Positions 20,162 to 27,821 of a stretch of 64,000 nt of DNA are shown in pieces. The notes beneath the pieces were generated by a model. That model searched no databases, was not told the origin of the DNA, and worked only from the letters and a program-made list of their open reading frames with translations. A program made the position numbers and the translations under genes. Each line of letters opens with the position of its first letter. Positions within the stretch are counted from its first letter, which is position 1. Origin of the DNA: Sterolibacterium denitrificans (GTDB lineage Bacteria > Pseudomonadota > Gammaproteobacteria > Burkholderiales > Rhodocyclaceae); contig NZ_LT837803.1 of the NCBI RefSeq assembly GCF_900174485.1, positions 2,123,305 to 2,187,304 on the forward strand, in the 5' to 3' direction.

Positions 20162-22134
20162 ATGCGACATACTGTTTTCCCCCGCTCGATCAAGCCGCTG
20201 ACGATAGTCCTGGCCGTGCAGGCCGCGCTCATCCCGGCGACTTTCGCCCAAGAAAAAACGGAAAAACGCCTCGGTGAAGTCGTCGTGCGCGACACCTACG
20301 AGCGCGAAGATCTGCCCACCCTGGCCCCGGGCCGCAAGGCTGCCAAAGGCGCGCGACTGGGCATTCTGGGCGCGACGGCCATTACGGATGCGCCGGTACA
20401 CGTCAACGCCTACACACGCGAACTGGCCGAAGATTGGGGCGCCATGACGCTGCAGGACGTGCTGGAAAACGACTCGGCCGTGGTTTTCACCACCAACAAG
20501 AACCACCTGCTGCAGAACTTCAACCTGCGCGGGCTGGACGTGACGGCGATGGACATCGCCACCAACGGCCTGTACGGCATCGCCCCGGCCAACTCGGTGC
20601 CCATCGAACTGTTCGAGCGCGTGGAAGTGATGCGCGGCCCGAACGTGCTGCTCTCCGGCATGCCGCCGGCTTCCAGCGTGGCCGGCACCGTCAATATGGT
20701 GACGAAGCGCGCCCTGGGCAAGCCGATCGCCGATCTCACCTTCAGTCTCAACAGCAAGTCCTACGGCCAGATTCACGCCGACGTGGGCCAGCGCTTCGGC
20801 GACGAACAGCGCCTGGGCCTGCGCTTCAACGGCGTGTATGGCGACGGCAAGATGGGCGCCGATGGCGAGAAGCAGAAGCGCAAGATGGGCGGGCTGGCGC
20901 TGGACTATCTGGGTGACAACTTCCGCGCCTCGCTGGACCTGTATTCCAGCACCAACGAGATCGAAAACGGCAGCCCCGGCATGTTCACCTTCACGACGGC
21001 GGCACCGGCAGTACTGGCGGCGAGCCTGCCGGCGGCACCGGCCCTGAACATCCTGCTGCCCCCGCCGCATGGCGATACGAACATGTTCCGCGGCACCCAT
21101 GGCGAATACGACAACAGCGGTTATCTGGCTCGCGCCGAATTCGACTTCAACCCCAACTGGCAGGGCTATGTGGCCGCCGGCGGTTCGGAAGCCGAAGGCC
21201 AGGGCCTGCTGTTCGGTACCCGCGCCATCGTCATCGGCACCGACGGCACGACGCGCGGGGCCATCTATCACGTACATACCAAGTCGGAACGCCAAACCGC
21301 CGAAGCGGGCATCATCGGCAAGTTCGAGACCGGCAGCGTCAAGCACCGCGTGCAGTTGTCGTGGAACGTCCTCGAGCACAAGGAAGGCACGACCAACAGG
21401 CCCTGCCAGTACTGCTACGAAACCAACATCTACAACCCCGTCACGCCGGTCTTCCCCGCCGCGCCGGCAGCCCCGACCTACACGACCGAAAACGAGTTCA
21501 CCTCGCTGGCGCTGGCCGACACCCTGAGCTTTGCCGCAGACAAAGTGCTGCTGACCGTGGGCGCGCGCCAGCAGAACGTGAAGCAGCCGCTCGCCAAGTA
21601 CGAGTCGGACCGCCTCTCGCCGATGGTGGCGGCGGTGGTGCGCCCATGGGGTGATTGGCTGTCCTTTTTCGGCAATTACACCGAAGGGCTGGAACCGGGC
21701 CAGGTGGTGGGCGTAGGCTATACCAACACGGGTGCGAATCTGGAGCCCAGGCAAACCAAGCAGCAGGAGCTGGGCGTGAAGCTGCAAACCGGCGAGCTCA
21801 CGCACACCCTCAGCGTCTACGAGATCGAACGCGCCTCGTACATCAGCAACGGCGCCACGCCTATCTCTACCCTGGTGGATGGCGGCATGCAGCGCCTGAC
21901 CGGCACGGAATGGAGCGCCTATGGCAAGGTCGCGTCCACGCTGTCGCTGCTGGGCGGCATCACCCACATCGAGTCGCGCCAGGTCAAGACTGCTTCGCTC
22001 ACCACCACCGGCAAGGACACCTTCGGCGTGCCCGAGTGGCGCGCGCGCATCGGCCTGGACTGGGATACCCCGGTGCAGGGCCTGACGGTGGGCGGCCGCG
22101 TGATCTACACCGGCTCGCAATGGGTGGAATACGA
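20162..22134 (+). pseudogene. TonB-dependent siderophore receptor, 5' part (split by prophage)
   Basis: Outer-membrane receptor importing a ferric siderophore. The ATG at 20162 (MRHTVFPRSIKPLTIVL) has GGAG upstream and gives a signal peptide ending ATFA-QE; an upstream ATG at 20027 is less likely. The plug domain contains NFNLRGLDVTAMD and VEVMRGPNVLLSGMPPASS. The barrel runs to GRVIYTGSQWVEYD at the phage junction. The reading frame then continues 20 codons into phage DNA, stopping at 22195. The missing end (DSANTLRLPSWNRLDL...) lies at 30212-30425. The protein lacks its last ~70 residues, including the final strands needed for membrane insertion, so it is probably non-functional. Confidence 0.93.
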
Positions 22135-22153
22135 CCTACCCATCCAAATTACG

Positions 22154-22180
22154 AATCCCGGTTATACCGGGATTTTTTTT
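22154..22180 (+). terminator. Rho-independent terminator near prophage left end
   Basis: AATCCCGGT (22154-22162) pairs with ACCGGGATT (22166-22174) over a 3-nt loop and is followed by T residues to 22180. In the circular phage it lies just past the repressor-like gene and before the recombinase gene. Confidence 0.9.
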
Positions 22181-22191
22181 GATTCATTGAT

Positions 22192-22770
22192 ATGATATAT
22201 GGTTACGCACGCGTTTCAACTCAGGAGCAAGAAACACGCGCTCAAGTACAAGCGCTGAAAGCTGCAGGGGTTTCTGTGATTTTTGAAGAGAAGCGCAGCG
22301 GCGGAGATCGACGGCGGCCGGTACTGGCCGACGTGCTGAAGAAACTAAGGCGCGGTGATACGTTGGTGGTTTTCAAGCTGGATCGAGTAGCCAGGTCGTT
22401 GCAACACTTACTGGAGGTGCTGGCAATCATCGAAGCGAAACAGGCGCATTTCGTGAGTCTGACAGAGACGATTGAAACGAAGTCGCCAGCGGGACGGATG
22501 ATGCTACAGATTCTTGGCGCGTTCGCCGAGTTCGAGCGCGAAATGATCCGGGAGAGAACCCGCGCAGGGATGCAAGCCGCCGTGAAAAATGGGGTAAGGC
22601 TGGGCAGACCTTACGGGATCCCGATTGAGCTGCAACCGGAGATGATGAGAAAGTGGGAAACCGGAACGTACACAAAAACTGCACTTGCCAGAGAATACAA
22701 CGTGCATATTTCAAGCATAAAAAGAACGATCAGGCGACAGATCGCAAACAGACGACCGAATAAAGTTTGA
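22192..22770 (+). CDS. Small serine recombinase, probable phage integrase
   Basis: Protein of 192 residues, resolvase/invertase type. The N-terminal catalytic domain has MIYGYARVSTQEQ with the active-site Ser, EKRSGGDRRRPVL, VVFKLDRVARSLQHL and the long helix region GRMMLQILGAFAEFEREMIRERT. The C-terminus is a helix-turn-helix (TKTALAREYNVHISSIKRTI). It begins only 57 bp inside the left end of the prophage, the usual place for an integrase beside its att site. Inoviruses more often use host XerCD or IS-type transposases. Its role as the integrase is inferred from position. Confidence 0.88.
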   Translation: MIYGYARVSTQEQETRAQVQALKAAGVSVIFEEKRSGGDRRRPVLADVLKKLRRGDTLVVFKLDRVARSLQHLLEVLAIIEAKQAHFVSLTETIETKSPAGRMMLQILGAFAEFEREMIRERTRAGMQAAVKNGVRLGRPYGIPIELQPEMMRKWETGTYTKTALAREYNVHISSIKRTIRRQIANRRPNKV

Positions 22771-22873
22771 TGAACGATGCGCCGCCAGCGCAGAAGCCAC
22801 GCCAGCGGTGAGGCGTGCTGTCATGTCTTCCGCTTGTCCTGGCCGCGCAGTCGGTCGACATACTCGAGTCACA

Positions 22874-22957
22874 CATCCCCGCGCAGCATCCCCCCACAGC
22901 GCCCCCATCACGGGGTGAGGGGCACTGTGGGGGGATGCTAAAAACTGCGCGGGGATG
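22874..22957. other. Long double hairpin, candidate phage packaging signal or origin
   Basis: Left arm is CATCCCCGCGCAG (22874-22886) plus CATCCCCCCACAG (22887-22899) plus GCCCC. The right arm holds GGGGC, CTGTGGGGGGATG (22925-22937), a 7-nt bulge and CTGCGCGGGGATG (22945-22957). Both 13-bp stems are perfect. It lies in the only sizeable intergenic region of the prophage (22771-23099). Filamentous phages carry their packaging signal as a long hairpin in the intergenic region; assignment here is inference. Confidence 0.6.
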
Positions 22958-23002
22958 AGGACTCTCCGCGCTCGCATGTCTTGAAAACCTCCCCTCCCCC
23001 CG

Positions 23003-23021
23003 CCCTCCCCTGCGGGGAGGG
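23003..23021. other. GC-rich hairpin in phage intergenic region
   Basis: CCCTCCCC (23003-23010) and GGGGAGGG (23014-23021) form a perfect 8-bp stem with loop TGC, preceded by a pyrimidine-rich stretch. It could be part of the replication origin or a terminator without a T-run. Confidence 0.5.
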
Positions 23022-23063
23022 AGCGAGGAAGCGCCAATGAGAGGATCAATTTTTGCCCCCAAC

Positions 23064-23092
23064 TTGACAGCGTGAATTATCGTAACTACGAT
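23064..23092 (+). promoter_or_regulatory. brnTA promoter with overlapping palindromic operator
   Basis: TTGACA (23064-23069) and TACGAT (23087-23092) are 17 bp apart. ATCGTA (23079-23084) and TACGAT (23087-23092) form an inverted repeat that covers the -10 box, fitting autorepression by BrnA. The predicted transcript would start at or near the GTG at 23100, so the brnT message may be leaderless. Confidence 0.65.
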
Positions 23093-23099
23093 TTATATT

Positions 23100-23372
23100 G
23101 TGCAGATAGAATTTGATCCTGAAAAGCGCAACAAAACCCTCACCGAACGGGGACTCGATTTCGCCCGTGCCGGTGAGGTGTTTGCGGGAGTGAATGTAAC
23201 TGCGGAAGATGCTCGGTTTGACTACAGCGAGCCGAGATTCAACACCGTTGGCGTTCTGGATGGCCGGATGGTAGTGATGGTCTGGACGCCCCGCGGCGAA
23301 GCTCGCCGCATCATCAGCATGAGGAAAGCCAATGAACGCGAAATCTCAAAATTTGCCCAAGCCCTGGATTGA
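23100..23372 (+). CDS. brnT: BrnT family toxin
   Basis: Ribonuclease toxin of a type II toxin-antitoxin pair (RelE-like fold in Brucella BrnT). Protein of 90 residues, normal length. It starts at GTG (MQIEFDPEKRNKTLTERGLDF), with the family features FDPEKR..N..K/RGLDF, YSEPRFNTVGVLDGRMVVMVWTPRG and RRIISMRKANERE. No Shine-Dalgarno is present before the start. It overlaps brnA by 41 bp. It lies between the recombinase and the zot gene, on the strand opposite to the phage structural genes, so it is a separately controlled cargo unit. Confidence 0.88.
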   Translation: MQIEFDPEKRNKTLTERGLDFARAGEVFAGVNVTAEDARFDYSEPRFNTVGVLDGRMVVMVWTPRGEARRIISMRKANEREISKFAQALD

Positions 23373-23640
23373 TCCGGACGATGCGCCGGAACTGACGAAC
23401 GACTTCTTTGAGCAAGGCGAGTGGAAAATCGGCGAGCAGCCGGTTTCACAGCGAAAAGGCGCTGCCGAGCTGAAGAAAGCGATCTCCCGTGGTCGCCCCA
23501 AGGCGGAAAGCACAAAACAAGCCCTGACCGTGCGATATGACGCGGACGTGGTGGAAGCCTTCAAGGCCACCGGCAAAGGCTGGCAGACACGTATGAATGC
23601 CGTTTTGCGCGCCTACGTTGAGGCACACAAGGCACACTAA
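23332..23640 (+). CDS. brnA: BrnA family antitoxin
   Basis: Protein of 102 residues that should bind and neutralise BrnT and repress the pair through a C-terminal ribbon-helix-helix-like DNA-binding part (KQALTVRYDADVVEAFKATG, then GWQTRMNAVLRAYVEAH). N-terminal DPDDAPELTNDFFEQGEW is typical of BrnA and contacts the toxin. It starts 41 bp inside brnT and is co-translated. It probably stabilises the prophage. Confidence 0.88.
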   Translation: MNAKSQNLPKPWIDPDDAPELTNDFFEQGEWKIGEQPVSQRKGAAELKKAISRGRPKAESTKQALTVRYDADVVEAFKATGKGWQTRMNAVLRAYVEAHKAH

Positions 23641-23664
23641 TTTACCCATTTTGCAAGCCTGGCT

Positions 23665-24720
23665 TTAGACAGAACCCTGATCAGCTTTCGGCGAACGCTG
23701 ATCGACTGGGTAGATCGCTCGATAGGGCTGGAACGGCGGGCGCGTCAGCCAGGCGCGGCATTCTGCATCGTTCAGGCCGGAGTCGGTGGCCTGTTCGGTG
23801 TAGCAGGTGCAGCGGTCGAGCATCGCGGCACAGCCGGCAACGTGCGGAACGTTGATCACTTTCCGCACGCTGTCATAGATCGGCGCTGACTCGGGCCGAC
23901 CCTTAAACCGTGGTAAGAAATCTTGATACGAGATTTCAGAGACCTGGCCGGATGCGGATCGGGAAGAAGAAAAGGATGTTGGAGAGACTGACGAGGAAGA
24001 GGACTCTATTTCTTGCGTCTCGCCGGAGATCGCAGAACTGACGCGGTTATAGGTCTTCCATCCCAAGAAGAGCGCCAGCGCCACGAAACCGAGAAACACG
24101 TAAACGGCCAGCGGCAGCCGCCTCGATTGTTTGACGTGCACCGATGCAGACTTATACAGGCTGAATGCTTTTTTCGGCAGCGTATAGAGTAGTCGAACCG
24201 CTGACGCGCGGTCAGACTTTGACTCTGGATCGGCAACCCCGGACCACTCCAGCAGCTCGCGGCCGGCCCAGTGGCCGCGCAGGTGAATGTGCTTGTCACA
24301 CAGTTTACGAATGTTGGAATCCAGCAAGCCGGGGTGCTGTGTGATCAGCCAGAAATCCAGACCCTTGTGACGGTGTTTCTCGAAAGCAGAGACGTGCGCC
24401 GGCACTTTTGAGCTGGCCGAGCGCGGCCGAAAAATCTTCTGGGCCTCGTCGATGATGATCAACGATCCATCCGGGAACGTGAATTCAGCCTCAAAGATCG
24501 AGGCATCTTCTGGAATGGGTGAAAGAACCGTCCAGGCGGAGACTTCCGGCGCGACTTCATGCGGCAGAACGAGCTCTGGAATACCGACAACGTAGACCGA
24601 GCGCGGTTCTTTTTCCAGCAGGTCAGCCTGGCGGGACTCTTCTTCCAGCAGGTCAGCCAGGCAGGAAACGGCATACGCCGTTTTCCCTGCGCCAGGTGTA
24701 CCCGTGATGATGGTCAGCAT
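23665..24720 (-). CDS. zot: Zonular occludens toxin-like (pI) phage assembly ATPase
   Basis: Inner-membrane ATPase that drives extrusion of filamentous virions. Protein of 351 residues. Walker A is ITGTPGAGKTAYAVS at the N-terminus and Walker B-like is SLIIIDEAQKIFRPR. A membrane segment lies near residues 202-220 (LAVYVFLGFVALALFLGWK), with a Ser-rich periplasmic tail containing a small Cys cluster. RHKGLDFWLITQHP is a hallmark of the family. Last gene of the structural operon. Confidence 0.93.
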   Translation of the reverse strand: MLTIITGTPGAGKTAYAVSCLADLLEEESRQADLLEKEPRSVYVVGIPELVLPHEVAPEVSAWTVLSPIPEDASIFEAEFTFPDGSLIIIDEAQKIFRPRSASSKVPAHVSAFEKHRHKGLDFWLITQHPGLLDSNIRKLCDKHIHLRGHWAGRELLEWSGVADPESKSDRASAVRLLYTLPKKAFSLYKSASVHVKQSRRLPLAVYVFLGFVALALFLGWKTYNRVSSAISGETQEIESSSSSVSPTSFSSSRSASGQVSEISYQDFLPRFKGRPESAPIYDSVRKVINVPHVAGCAAMLDRCTCYTEQATDSGLNDAECRAWLTRPPFQPYRAIYPVDQRSPKADQGSV

Positions 24721-24723
24721 CGC

Positions 24724-24999
24724 TTAACCGTTCAGCAGCGCCAGTTTCTTAAAAGACAGCAGCGTCACCGCTGCTGTCATCGCACCAAGCCAGATACCGA
24801 TTGAATCTATAAACCCAGCCAGGGCGAGAATCTGATAAGCGCCGCCGCCGAGGTTTCCAAGAGACGCAGTAATCGTTGAGGAAATCGCATTTTTAGCAGC
24901 AGAGAAGCCGACATAGGTTACCGTGCCGACGCCAATGCTAGTCACAGCCTTAACAGCCCACGCGCCGATGGATCCACTGATGAAGCTGGCCCAGCTCAT
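24724..24999 (-). CDS. Minor coat protein (DUF2523, pVI-like)
   Basis: Protein of 91 residues made almost entirely of three hydrophobic helices (GAWAVKAVTSIGVGTVTYVGF, ILALAGFIDSIGIWLGAMTAAV). Size, topology and position between the adsorption gene and zot match DUF2523 proteins, taken to be the pVI-like tip protein of inoviruses. It overlaps the upstream gene by 4 bp. Confidence 0.82.
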   Translation of the reverse strand: MSWASFISGSIGAWAVKAVTSIGVGTVTYVGFSAAKNAISSTITASLGNLGGGAYQILALAGFIDSIGIWLGAMTAAVTLLSFKKLALLNG

Positions 25000-26303
25000 G
25001 CAGCTGATCTCCCAATGCCGAACAGGAAAACACCGGCAGACAGCCAGGAAATCGCAATAACAACAGGCCGGACACCCGATGCCAAATCACAAAGAGGCGT
25101 CCATTCCAAATGATACGAATTGCCCAGAATGTTCAGCTGCAGCGCGGACGGACAGGAGCCCGATTCGCTCAGCTCTTGATCGAAATCGAAATCTCGTTCC
25201 TCGTTTCCCAATTCTGCAGAATTTTCCGATTGGCCCAATTCAGCACATGCTGAAGCATTCGGAAAATCTCGGCAGAATGTGGATTTCTCAGAAACAGGGG
25301 CAGTGGCTTCAGCAGAGCCAGAAGAAACAGCAGTCGATTCAGTCACAGCACCGTTTGGCGCAGTAATCGTAGTTTTCAAGCGTTGCTGAACAGTCATCGT
25401 GTCACCGGCATAACCCAAGTCGTAATCGGTTTGAGTTTCCGTGACTGTCGTTCCTTCGGGGCCTACAGCAGTCGTTACTGTAGTTTCTCCTGGTACGGAA
25501 GCCGGCCCACTAACAGAGACAGGGCCAAGATCGGGCCAGAGGTCAGGGTTATGCTGAATGGCTTTTTCGAGGAAGTCGCCACCGCGATCCTCGTCTATCA
25601 AGTGCTGCGCAATGAGCGTTTCTAATTCCTCATCAGTAGGAGGTCGGCCACTGACAGGAGCGCCAGGAACGCATTGAGAACCGTCGAAATAAAGACCTGT
25701 CTCGCAGTAATAAAGCTTATAAATGTAGAAAACTTTTCCAACAACAACATCGGAACCTTGCGAGTATGCAAACGGCTTACGAATGGGAAGATAAGCATTA
25801 GCACAATCAACCGTGGCTTGATAGTTTTGATCCCATCCGCAGGACTGAGTTTTGACACTACCAGGCAAACCGCCAGGAAGAACGCTATTGATATGAGGAA
25901 GACCGGCCAAGCTTTGGGGTGGATCAATCCAAATCTGATCGTCATCGCCTTGCAAAAGCTCCTGAATTAAATCCAGGCCGAGCATAGCCAACGCGCCATA
26001 GCCGGAGAGACGGAGAATATTTCGACCGAGCACAGCAAGCGCGGAAGGAGTAGCGCCGCGAGCAATCGAAACCGGGAACGATGAATTACCGATGCTGGCC
26101 ATCGTTTGGTTTGCAGCGACAGCAGAGCCGGCAACCGAGCCATTACCGATGAGAAGTTTGCCAACTGGTGCAAACTTTGGAGCCGCTGAAAGAGGCGCAC
26201 GAACTTTTATGTTCTCGGGGAGAGCTTGGGGAACCAAGGCCAACGCCGCCGCATGCGCAGCAGGCATGACGAGCGCAAGAAAAAGAAGAAGGAAAAATTT
26301 CAT
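24996..26303 (-). CDS. TspB/pIII-like receptor-adsorption protein
   Basis: Protein of 435 residues. N-terminal signal peptide (MKFFLLLFLALVMPAAHA), a long variable region, paired cysteines (SCGWDQ...DCANAY, YYCETGLYFDGSQC) and a C-terminal membrane anchor (VVIAISWLSAGVFLFGIG). This architecture and position are those of the filamentous-phage attachment protein pIII. The overall composition and C-terminal Cys segment (CPSALQLNILG, plus LEWTPLC) resemble Neisseria TspB. It probably binds the host pilus or surface and caps the virion. The exact receptor is unknown. Confidence 0.82.
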   Translation of the reverse strand: MKFFLLLFLALVMPAAHAAALALVPQALPENIKVRAPLSAAPKFAPVGKLLIGNGSVAGSAVAANQTMASIGNSSFPVSIARGATPSALAVLGRNILRLSGYGALAMLGLDLIQELLQGDDDQIWIDPPQSLAGLPHINSVLPGGLPGSVKTQSCGWDQNYQATVDCANAYLPIRKPFAYSQGSDVVVGKVFYIYKLYYCETGLYFDGSQCVPGAPVSGRPPTDEELETLIAQHLIDEDRGGDFLEKAIQHNPDLWPDLGPVSVSGPASVPGETTVTTAVGPEGTTVTETQTDYDLGYAGDTMTVQQRLKTTITAPNGAVTESTAVSSGSAEATAPVSEKSTFCRDFPNASACAELGQSENSAELGNEERDFDFDQELSESGSCPSALQLNILGNSYHLEWTPLCDLASGVRPVVIAISWLSAGVFLFGIGRSAA

Positions 26304-26374
26304 CTGAATATGATCCAGGCAGCGCCGACGACGGAAAGAAAGGCAGCGAGGAAATAGGGATCGGTCAGGCTCAT
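26300..26374 (-). CDS. 24-residue membrane peptide, candidate pVII/pIX-type coat protein
   Basis: Tiny gene encoding MSLTDPYFLAAFLSVVGAAW followed by IIFR. It is one hydrophobic helix with a short polar start. Its ATG at 26374 lies three bases after the upstream stop, and its TGA overlaps the ATG of the pIII-like gene (ATGA). Position and size fit the small end-cap proteins pVII or pIX of filamentous phages. No similarity can be judged at this length. Confidence 0.62.
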   Translation of the reverse strand: MSLTDPYFLAAFLSVVGAAWIIFR

Positions 26375-26376
26375 GA

Positions 26377-26721
26377 TTACCTCATCGAGAGAGGACGGCG
26401 CAGCATCGAGATAGCCCATGCAGCACCCCAGACTGCAACAACGGCCCAGGCAAGAATGAAACCATCGGTGGCAGATTCAGCGACGTTGCAAGTCTGATAA
26501 TTGGAAGCCGGCACGGCGTGAGAGCTTTTGAGAGTGCTGCCCTCGTATTTGCGCAGCAGCCAAGAGCCATTGACGAATTCAGCGACATGAAAAAACGGCG
26601 GCGGGTTCGGTTGCAGAAGCGTCGGTGAACCCGGCACAACAACCGGGGCCACCGAAGACCAGAGGGCAGCATCCGCAGCCTGTGAAGTCTCGTAACACTT
26701 CCCAAAATGCAGAGCGCCCAC
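26377..26721 (-). CDS. Small phage membrane protein
   Basis: Protein of 114 residues with one C-terminal membrane segment (GFILAWAVVAVWGAAWAISML) and a basic end. The polar N-terminal ~85 residues contain two Cys and a Pro-rich patch (PNPPPFFHV). It lies between the major coat gene and the 24-residue peptide gene. Probably a minor virion or assembly protein; no specific family recognised. Confidence 0.65.
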   Translation of the reverse strand: MGALHFGKCYETSQAADAALWSSVAPVVVPGSPTLLQPNPPPFFHVAEFVNGSWLLRKYEGSTLKSSHAVPASNYQTCNVAESATDGFILAWAVVAVWGAAWAISMLRRPLSMR

Positions 26722-26736
26722 GGTCGTTTACTCCAG

Positions 26737-26934
26737 TTACTTGATTGCGCGACGCATGAACAGAAAAGCGGCGATCGCAACCACGATGCCGATGACAGTG
26801 CCAGCGACAGTCACTGCATCCGCTTTCGCGTCCGACAAAGCAGTCGTAACCTCCGCAGGAACAGCGGCATGGACGGAAACCGCAAAAGACATCAGGGGAA
26901 CGGCCAAGAGGGCCAGTTTGTTTTTCAGTTTCAT
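26737..26934 (-). CDS. Major coat protein (pVIII-like) precursor
   Basis: Protein of 65 residues from ATG 26934 (MKLKNKLALLAVPLMSFAVS). The signal peptide ends VHA, giving a mature protein of about 42 residues: AVPAEVTTALSDAKADAVTV, then a membrane helix (IGIVVAIAAFLFM) and the basic end RRAIK. Acidic start, single helix and basic C-terminus that faces the DNA are the classic pVIII design. Confidence 0.88.
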   Translation of the reverse strand: MKLKNKLALLAVPLMSFAVSVHAAVPAEVTTALSDAKADAVTVAGTVIGIVVAIAAFLFMRRAIK

Positions 26935-27026
26935 GATGAAATCCTCATACAATTGCCGGGAATCCCCCCGGCAGGGTTTTGACCGAAACGGTCAAATTCT
27001 TGAACTCTTGATAAACAGGAAAACCA

Positions 27027-27497
27027 ATGGACACGCTTATCACCCTGGCCCCACTTATCATCCTCATTGCAGTCATCGGGCTTCTGGTAAAGCTCGCCAG
27101 CAAAAAAGGAACTGGTGCGAGTTACTACAAGAAAAAACCACTCACCCAAGCCGAAAAAGCGCTGTACTACAAGCTGCTGAAGGCGTTGCCAAACAATCCC
27201 GTCCTGGCACAGGTCAGCATGTCCGCAATCGTGGGAATCAAGAAAGGCAAGGACTGGCAAAGCACTTTTAACAAGATCAGCCGAAAATATGCAGACTTCG
27301 TAATCTGCTCCCCGGCATTCGATGTGATTGCCATCATCGAACTCGACGACAGCTCCCACGAAAGCGACCGAGCAAGGCACGCGGACAAAGAAAAAGACGC
27401 GGCATTGAACGGGGCCGGATACACGGTAATTCGATGGAGGCAAAAAGACATTCCATCCGTCGAAGACATCCCGGCTGCTCTTGGCATTCAGCATTAA
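27027..27497 (+). CDS. DUF2726 membrane-anchored nuclease-like protein
   Basis: Protein of 156 residues. An N-terminal membrane anchor (LITLAPLIILIAVIGLLVKL) is followed by a DUF2726 domain: LTQAEKALYYKLLKALPNN, FDVIAIIELDDSSHESDRARHADKEKDAALNGAGY and IRWRQKDIP. The D...E-x-D pattern and the terminal beta strand suggest a PD-(D/E)XK-type nuclease fold. It reads opposite to the phage structural genes and ends one base before the gV-like gene, so it is an inserted accessory gene. The role is unknown; exclusion of other phages or DNA processing are possibilities. Confidence 0.75.
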   Translation: MDTLITLAPLIILIAVIGLLVKLASKKGTGASYYKKKPLTQAEKALYYKLLKALPNNPVLAQVSMSAIVGIKKGKDWQSTFNKISRKYADFVICSPAFDVIAIIELDDSSHESDRARHADKEKDAALNGAGYTVIRWRQKDIPSVEDIPAALGIQH

Positions 27498-27821
27498 TCA
27501 GGCAACCTTCTTGACCGGATCAGGCATGCGAGCAGAGCCGATAGGAACGCAGTCAACGACCACCATCCGTTCACTACCCTTGCTCACTCGTTCCTCATAC
27601 GTCACTTTGCAGCGCAGCGGGAATTCCAGGTGCTGAATGCGCTTGACGATTTCCGCGCTGTCACACTTCTTTTCGACCGTGCGCTGACCCTTTGCAGTGC
27701 CTTTGCTTGAATCCAGTTCCTGCAAGATGAACAGCGTGCCGCTGTTGAGTTGCTTGCCGTCGATGTTGCCGTCGAAGAACGCGACGCCCGAGATCACTTG
27801 CTCTTTTTCAAACATTTCCAT
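27498..27821 (-). CDS. Phage single-stranded DNA-binding protein (gV/DUF1293-like)
   Basis: Protein of 107 residues with no signal peptide, predicted mostly beta (SGTLFILQELDSSKGTAKGQ, FPLRCKVTYEERVSKGSERM). Its place directly after rep and before the coat genes is that of gene V, which coats the single-stranded genome before packaging and controls replication. The similarity to DUF1293 is recalled, not tested. It overlaps rep by 14 bp. Confidence 0.65.
   Translation of the reverse strand: MEMFEKEQVISGVAFFDGNIDGKQLNSGTLFILQELDSSKGTAKGQRTVEKKCDSAEIVKRIQHLEFPLRCKVTYEERVSKGSERMVVVDCVPIGSARMPDPVKKVA

Noticed and set aside
20114..22120. 668-codon open frame on the minus strand
   Set aside because: Antisense to the TonB receptor, no ribosome site, shadow composition.
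22132..22160. Xer/dif-type attachment site for the inovirus
   Set aside because: No 28-bp dif-like sequence at either end; the target is a coding gene and only three bases are shared.
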